Shown here piece by piece: positions 1-3,780 of a stretch of 10,760 nt of DNA. Within the stretch, counting starts at the first letter, position 1. Each line of letters begins with the position of its first letter. The notes below the pieces were generated by a model, which was given only the letters and a program-made list of their open reading frames with translations, was not told the DNA's origin and made no database searches. The DNA lies in the NCBI GenBank assembly GCA_023091735.1, contig JALKBU010001465.1:1-10760 (forward strand), written 5' to 3'. Made by a program: the position numbers and the translations under genes. Source of the stretch: Trichomonas tenax. Lineage: Eukaryota > Parabasalia > Trichomonadida > Trichomonadidae.

Positions 1-1
1 A

Positions 2-103
2 AAATTATTATGTCCTATGTATTTAAGCGCTACCGTTGAATCCGTTGAAGTCGAAGAAGAACCATTAATATTAAACGACCCTCAACAGCAACGAAATCAA
101 TAA
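2..103 (+). CDS. Possible 3' end of a gene entering from the left
   Basis: The second forward frame is open from the window edge to a TAA at 101-103, giving 33 residues that end in NDPQQQRNQ. The segment is polar and acidic (a VESVEVEEE stretch), more like a disordered protein tail than translated AT-rich spacer. No family can be recognised from so little. A caution is that the string AAACGACC at its end recurs in the non-coding repeat region that follows, so part of it may be repeat DNA. If it is real, it is the only host-type gene on the plus strand and would converge with the small minus-strand ORF at 993-1235. Confidence 0.3.
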   Translation, partial: KLLCPMYLSATVESVEVEEEPLILNDPQQQRNQ

Positions 104-992
104 CCCCTTCATTTATTTTTCCCATCAATTTAAAACGCGAACAAAGTTCGCAATCCGTAGGGCATGACCATATCTGTATTTACCCCTCATTTCGACATAC
201 CATTACCTCCAAACAGTCAATTTCTTTGTCCATGCATCAATTTACCCCATTTCCTCATACCATTACCTCCAAACGACCCAAAATCTCAAACTGCACCAAG
301 TGCACCAAGTAGACGTATCGTGTGCACCGAGTCGTAAATTTCATTTTTGCCCCTAAATCACTTTTTTTCATGTCTTTTCACTCGAATTTTCGTTATTTAC
401 CCTCATTTCTTTAAGTGCACCGAGTGCACCAGGTGCAGGTCCCAGCTGATAGGCAGTATGACAACATTGACATTTTGACAACATCTCATAAACTACCGTA
501 AATCCTCAAATTTTTATAATATTAAGCCATTTCTAACTAACCCCTTACGTAAAAATGACCATTTATAAACGATGTTGTCAAAATGAATTTTAAGCCCTAA
601 ATCCTCAAATTTTGATAATATTAAGCCCAAAAACTCAATTTGACAACATTGTATAATTTACCCCAATTTATACGTACCCTTTACGTACAAACGACCGTAA
701 ATACCTATTTTCAGCATGAAATCACTCGTGTTGTCAAAATGTCAATGTTGTCACATTTCCTAGGGCAAATTTGCACCCGATGCACTCGGTGCACTTTCCG
801 ACTCGCTGATTTATCATATCAACTCAAGGATTTATGAAACCTATATCATCAAAAATAAATCGACTCGATGCACTTTCATTTTTGCCCCTAAATCACTGTT
901 TTCCATTAATTTTCATCAAATTTTCAACATAAAAGACCTCATTTCCTCATTTCCACATCGAAATCAACTAAAAACAAAAATAACAACTGTTT
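104..992. repeat. Non-coding mosaic of short degenerate direct and inverted repeats
   Basis: No convincing coding frame is present. The + strand is strikingly poor in G and rich in A, T and C. A few phrases recur. A 19-mer (cataccattacctccaaac) occurs at 196-214 and 256-274, exactly 60 bp apart. A 30-nt unit at 499-528 returns at 598-627 with one difference. A 22-mer containing tttgcccctaaatcact occurs at 341-362 and 876-897. A box resembling taccctttacgtacaaacgacc occurs at 538-560 and 675-696. The 9-mer TGCACCRAG occurs in tandem at 292-309, singly at 323-331 and in tandem at 416-433, and in inverted form around 776-793. TTGACAACAT-type boxes lie at 459-482, 574-585, 639-651 and 730-753. 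The content looks like decayed repetitive or mobile DNA; no terminal structure or encoded product identifies the family. Confidence 0.6.
459..753. repeat. Perfect 24-bp inverted repeat with nested inner palindrome
   Basis: The 24 bases at 459-482 are the exact reverse complement of 730-753. Farther out, the TGCACC boxes at 416-438 and 772-794 are also in inverted relation (about 21 of 23 positions). Inside, 574-591 and 630-647 pair at about 16 of 18 positions. The whole thus has concentric inverted symmetry, like the termini of a small foldback element or MITE. No transposase is encoded between the arms and no target-site duplication could be identified. Confidence 0.55.
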
Positions 993-1235
993 CTAAACCA
1001 ATCGTACAATATATTTGACCTTCTTTATTGAACGAGCTTTGTATCTCATCGACTTTTTCAAATCCATTTTAAATTCTTCATAAAATTTACGAATCCCGAA
1101 AATTTCAAAATAAGCCTCCGATAATTCAGAAACCAATATTTCGCGTTTGTTCGGAAATTCACGCATCAAAAACTTTTCAACATCAATTTTATCAGCAAAT
1201 GAAATCGTTTGGCAACCAACGTCTACCCTGTCCAT
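993..1235 (-). CDS. Small hypothetical protein, 80 aa
   Basis: This is an 80-codon ORF that I do not recognise. It starts at an ATG directly after an in-frame TAG and ends with TAG. The protein is mixed polar and hydrophobic, with acidic stretches in the middle and a strongly basic C-terminus (KKSMRYKARSIKKVKY). There is no signal peptide and no obvious membrane segment. Residue composition is more protein-like than a random AT-rich frame, and the phenylalanine/glutamate-rich middle could form helices. No Initiator element sits before the ATG, and the ORF lies between repeat-rich DNA and a degraded retroelement, so it could be a remnant of a mobile-element protein or a chance frame. The evidence for coding is weak to moderate. 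Confidence 0.3.
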   Translation of the reverse strand: MDRVDVGCQTISFADKIDVEKFLMREFPNKREILVSELSEAYFEIFGIRKFYEEFKMDLKKSMRYKARSIKKVKYIVRLV

Positions 1236-1328
1236 CTATTTACTTATTAAAAAATAAATATATTTAAAATTAAACTTAATCCACAAATGATAAAAAACCG
1301 TTATATAATCAGGTTATGAAGAATAAGA

Positions 1329-1344
1329 CCGACCCTTGGGTCGG
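1329..1344. repeat. Short hairpin, 7-bp stem with TT loop
   Basis: The sequence ccgaccc-tt-gggtcgg is a perfect 7-bp inverted repeat around a two-base TT centre. It lies in a GC-rich patch just upstream of the retroelement fragment. Confidence 0.6.
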
Positions 1345-1357
1345 GCTCATTTATCCT

Positions 1358-1391
1358 AGCCCGAAGCTGAGCTTGCTCAGCGGGATGGGCT
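1358..1391. repeat. Second hairpin with TT loop and an outer 5-bp stem
   Basis: gctgagc (1366-1372) and gctcagc (1375-1381) pair perfectly across a TT centre. The outer agccc (1358-1362) pairs with gggct (1387-1391), separated from the inner stem by short internal loops. It has the same TT centre as the neighbouring hairpin at 1329-1344, which suggests both belong to one repeated element. Confidence 0.6.
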
Positions 1392-1511
1392 CATTTGTGT
1401 GTGTATGTAAAATGATATTGATATGTATGCATATAGAGTTATGTTAGTTAAGACATTCAAAGATGGTGAACGGGTTCAATTAGGGAATGCTCAGAGGGGC
1501 TCATTTGTGTG

Positions 1512-1943
1512 TGTGACTCACCAGGAAACTGGAGACCAATCGGAATAACAAGCTGCTTCTACAGAATAATCATGAGCTGCTTCTCATCATTCCTCATGCG
1601 CGAGAACAGGAGAAAGAGGATATTCCATCGTTGCCAGAAAGGATTCATCAAAGACGGAGGTGGACCAAGTGATTTCATTGCCACACTCAACGAGCTCATC
1701 TATCACGCAAAGAGGACAAGCCAACAGATAGTCTTGTCGACAATAGATCTATCGAATGCGTTTGGGTCCGTCCCGCACCAGATGATATTCGAGGCTCTCG
1801 ACGCAAAAGGCTTCACAGGAACGTTCAAAAACATCATCCAGGATCTCTACATGAACACATCTACGCAGTTTGATGTCAATGTATACCGATCCGCCCACGT
1901 AGTCTGGAAGCGAGGAGTCATCCAAGGCTGTCTATTATCCTGG
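1512..1943 (+). pseudogene. Truncated non-LTR retrotransposon reverse transcriptase
   Basis: The open frame encodes fingers and palm segments of a LINE-type reverse transcriptase. Counted from a GTG at 1509, it shows NWRPIGITSCFYRI (residues 7-20), which matches the conserved NWRPI segment. A QKGF motif follows at 43-46, then motif A as IDLSNAFGSVPH (79-90) with the first catalytic aspartate at D80, and the motif B segment GVIQGCLLS (136-144). Homology stops just after QGCLLS. The remaining 20 residues to the TGA at 2001-2003 do not look like reverse transcriptase, and the YxDD motif, thumb, endonuclease and ORF1 are absent. There is no ATG; the left end follows directly on a GT microsatellite. 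This is a dead internal fragment, truncated on both sides. G in place of D in AFGSVPH is common in several non-LTR clades and need not be a defect. Its base composition is richer in G+C than the flanks, consistent with insertion. Confidence 0.8.
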
Positions 1944-2003
1944 TTGACAAAGGATGAATATTTGTATCAATTCTCAAAAGTTGTCTGTGAAGTGACGAGA
2001 TGA

Positions 2004-2211
2004 TGTGTATTTAAAGCATGCGTGTTTTCGGTTATATTTATCATATGAAATGTTCTTACAAAGAGATTTTGAAAGTGATATTTTAAATAAAATACAATAT
2101 TGAATAAAAATGAATTATAACCAAATATATGTCATTTTCATTAACCAAGGTCATCATTTATGCAATTTCAATACGATATTAATTGTTTTGCAATTACTTT
2201 AAAAAAATAAA
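2004..2211. other. AT-rich spacer, nothing recognised
   Basis: This AT-rich stretch lies between the retroelement fragment and the first large hairpin. I see no ORF, RNA gene or clear repeat in it. Confidence 0.5.
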
Positions 2212-2291
2212 GTTTGTAGACATCTTTTGCACCAGAACACACCTAAAATGCAAACATCAGGTCTAATTTGGTGCAAAGAATGCCTACAAAC
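2212..2291. repeat. Imperfect hairpin H1 (23-nt arms)
   Basis: Arms 2212-2234 and 2269-2291 pair at 20 of 23 positions; the exceptions are one G·T-type wobble and two A·C mismatches. The loop is 34 nt. An ATG-less frame running through it is a by-product of the hairpin, not a gene. Confidence 0.65.
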
Positions 2292-2299
2292 TCGTCCAA

Positions 2300-2337
2300 G
2301 ACGAAATCGATTCAATTATTGAAATTCCGATTTCGTC
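2300..2337. repeat. Hairpin H2 (10-bp perfect outer stem)
   Basis: gacgaaatcg (2300-2309) pairs perfectly with cgatttcgtc (2328-2337). An inner ttcaa/ttgaa stem (2311-2315 with 2319-2323) is separated by a small asymmetric bulge. It begins eight bases after hairpin H1. Confidence 0.55.
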
Positions 2338-2356
2338 CTGAAGTAGCAAAAACTAG

Positions 2357-2418
2357 CTGCGACTATCTCAAAGACACCATGGGGATCCATCCTCATGCTA
2401 TCTTTGAGACAGTCGCAG
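2357..2418. repeat. Hairpin H3 (18-nt arms, 17 paired)
   Basis: Arms 2357-2374 (ctgcgactatctcaaaga) and 2401-2418 (tctttgagacagtcgcag) pair at 17 of 18 positions with one A·C mismatch. The loop of 26 nt contains an NcoI-like ccatgg and a gatcc string. The stem is far more GC-rich than the surrounding spacer, so chance is unlikely. Confidence 0.65.
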
Positions 2419-2736
2419 TCTCTCTTGTAGGTAAAAGACAAAATCATATATATCACTTTTTATGATTGAGATCGGACCCCTCTAATTTCAAAATCTGGCA
2501 TGTAAAGTGTCACTTTTCGTATAACGGATTATTATATGCTAAATATTAATGCTGCAATACAAACGAACAACAAAAATATCGATTAATATTTTACTTTTTT
2601 ATTTCATTTTCATATTGAATAGTAGTAAAAATGTTATATTTACTCAGGTGACTCGCATATCGAATATAATTGTTCTTAAGATGTAATTTTTGCCTTTGTT
2701 AGTACACGAAATCGATAATTATCAAATTGCATAAAT
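2419..2736. other. AT-rich spacer within the hairpin cluster
   Basis: No gene is visible. Only minor symmetry is seen: aaagtgtcacttt near 2506, and a 10-bp AT-only inverted repeat (2541-2550 with 2582-2591) that could arise by chance in such AT-rich DNA. Confidence 0.45.
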
Positions 2737-2826
2737 ATCATAAAAAATGATCAATTCATAACCCAAGCTCTCCAGAACAGCGAATGTCTATTGAACCTGT
2801 GCTATGAATTGATCTTTTTTGATGAT
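2737..2826. repeat. Hairpin H4 (about 24-nt arms)
   Basis: The core arms are 2742-2760 and 2803-2820, sharing the stem gatcaattcata/tatgaattgatc plus an A6/T6 run with a one-base bulge. The stem extends outward by atcat (2737-2741) with atgat (2822-2826) across one unpaired base. The loop is 42 nt. Confidence 0.6.
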
Positions 2827-2853
2827 GTGAATTAAAGGATTTCTAAATATCGT

Positions 2854-2937
2854 AGATCGCTTTGTTTGTCTAATGCCATGACAAACTGATGCACATAAGC
2901 TATCTGCTTGTCATGATATTTGACAAATAAAGCGACT
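2854..2937. repeat. Hairpin H5, precursor-microRNA-like stem-loop
   Basis: An outer stem (2854-2870 with 2922-2937) has one bulged A and one G·T wobble. It continues into an inner stem (2871-2886 with 2906-2920) that includes a perfect catgacaa/ttgtcatg block, with internal mismatches and a 19-nt loop (2887-2905). The 84-nt total and stem of over 30 nt with scattered bulges match the general shape of a microRNA precursor. That interpretation is inference. Confidence 0.6.
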
Positions 2938-2975
2938 AATGTAGGTCGATAATTGAGTATTTTGGTTTATCGCAT

Positions 2976-3041
2976 TTTCTACGACTCTCTTGAGGTTCCT
3001 GTGTAACTCCAAGTCCCAGGAACCTCAGAGAGCCGTAGAAA
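2976..3041. repeat. Hairpin H6 (25-bp-class stem, 15-nt loop)
   Basis: Arms 2976-3001 and 3017-3041 pair along their whole length except for one A·C mismatch and one bulged T. The stem is unusually GC-balanced for this spacer (it contains gaggttcctg/caggaacctc). The loop is 3002-3016. Confidence 0.75.
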
Positions 3042-3093
3042 GTTTAGACTTGTAAAAATAATAAGATTGAGTTAAAAATGATCAAATTTCGAT

Positions 3094-3166
3094 GGCATCA
3101 ACAGACAACAAACCATTGCATACGAAGATTACCTTCGTATACAATGGTTTGTTGGCTGTTGATGCC
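3094..3166. repeat. Hairpin H7 (34-nt arms, 32 paired, 5-nt loop)
   Basis: Arms 3094-3127 and 3133-3166 pair at 32 of 34 positions, with one A·G and one C·A mismatch, closed by the loop attac (3128-3132). It ends six bases before the long inverted repeat. An RNA copy would be a very stable rod. Confidence 0.85.
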
Positions 3167-3172
3167 TTGATT

Positions 3173-3674
3173 GTAATGTAATTGCGAGAAAGTCGATGAA
3201 CTTGTGATATTTTTAATAACAATCCACTAGCCTTTCACTGATAGTCCTCAAAATTGTGAACAACTAGTGGAGAACAAACAATAATTATTAGAAGGTATAT
3301 TTTCTTAACAAATCAGATTTAATCAATTAATATTATGCCATACCATACTGTAGATATAAATAGTAAGTTTTCAAAAATAAAAATAATTAAAAAAAATTTT
3401 CTAATTTTAAACTCAATTTTAATTTTTTTTAGTATGAATAAGCGAAAAAGGGATTTTTGATTAATGGATTTAGTTATAGTTTATATGATAATTAATAATA
3501 CAAAGTCGAAAAGACTTTTAAGAAAATATACGTTATAATAATTATTGTTTGTTCTCCACTAGTTTTTCACAATTTTGAGGACTATCAGTGAAGACATTCC
3601 TCTCATCAGTGAAAGGCTAGTGGATTGTTATTAAAAATATCACAAGTTCATCGACTTTCTCACAATTACATTAC
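3173..3674. repeat. Long inverted repeat H8 (136/157-nt arms)
   Basis: The left arm 3173-3308 is the reverse complement of 3518-3674 with about four substitutions over 136 aligned bases. The right arm carries 21 extra nucleotides, bounded by two copies of the octamer tcactgat (as read in the left-arm orientation). The spacer (3309-3517) is very AT-rich and encodes nothing recognisable. Each arm also contains its own tccactag/ctagtgga pair (3223-3230 with 3264-3271, and 3555-3562 with 3617-3624), so each could fold on itself. No flanking target-site duplication is evident. It could be a foldback transposable element or a source of long hairpin RNA. It ends 107 bp before the coatomer stop. Confidence 0.85.
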
Positions 3675-3780
3675 GATAAGGATAAAATTTTGAATAGTTT
3701 ACATCTCATGTTAGTCGTCATTTTGAAATAATTATAGATTTTATTAAATGACATTTTATATAAGACAATAGAATATATGA
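3675..3780. other. 3' flank of the beta'-COP gene
   Basis: This AT-rich stretch lies downstream of the minus-strand coatomer stop codon. A minus-strand AATAAA lies at 3740-3745, and TAAATAA overlaps the stop itself. Either could serve in 3'-end formation if this is a trichomonad. Confidence 0.35.

Larger units (their letters stand above)
1236..1508. other. Spacer with two GC-rich hairpins and a duplicated 18-mer
   Basis: No gene is visible. The left part (1236-1320) is almost pure A/T. It changes abruptly to a GC-rich patch holding two hairpins and three occurrences of gggctcattt (1343-1352, 1387-1396, 1497-1506). The last two extend to gggctcatttgtgtgtgt (1387-1404 and 1497-1514). The second copy ends directly at the start of the reverse transcriptase homology. 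Confidence 0.55.

Noticed and set aside
640..837. 65-codon plus-strand frame
   Set aside because: It runs across the inverted-repeat boxes and TGCACC repeats. The composition is that of repeat DNA, and no protein-like pattern is visible.
1397..1404. GT microsatellite as telomeric or Z-DNA sequence
   Set aside because: Only four GT units are present, too short to support either reading.
2268..2465. 65-codon plus-strand frame over hairpins H1-H3
   Set aside because: It starts inside a hairpin arm, crosses three stem-loops and shows no family resemblance; the hairpins explain the open frame better.
2541..2591. 10-bp AT-only inverted repeat
   Set aside because: Stems made only of A and T are expected by chance in spacer of this composition.
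2212..3674. CRISPR-like array
   Set aside because: There are no identical direct repeats at regular spacing. The units are inverted repeats of unrelated sequence, and the flanking genes are eukaryotic.
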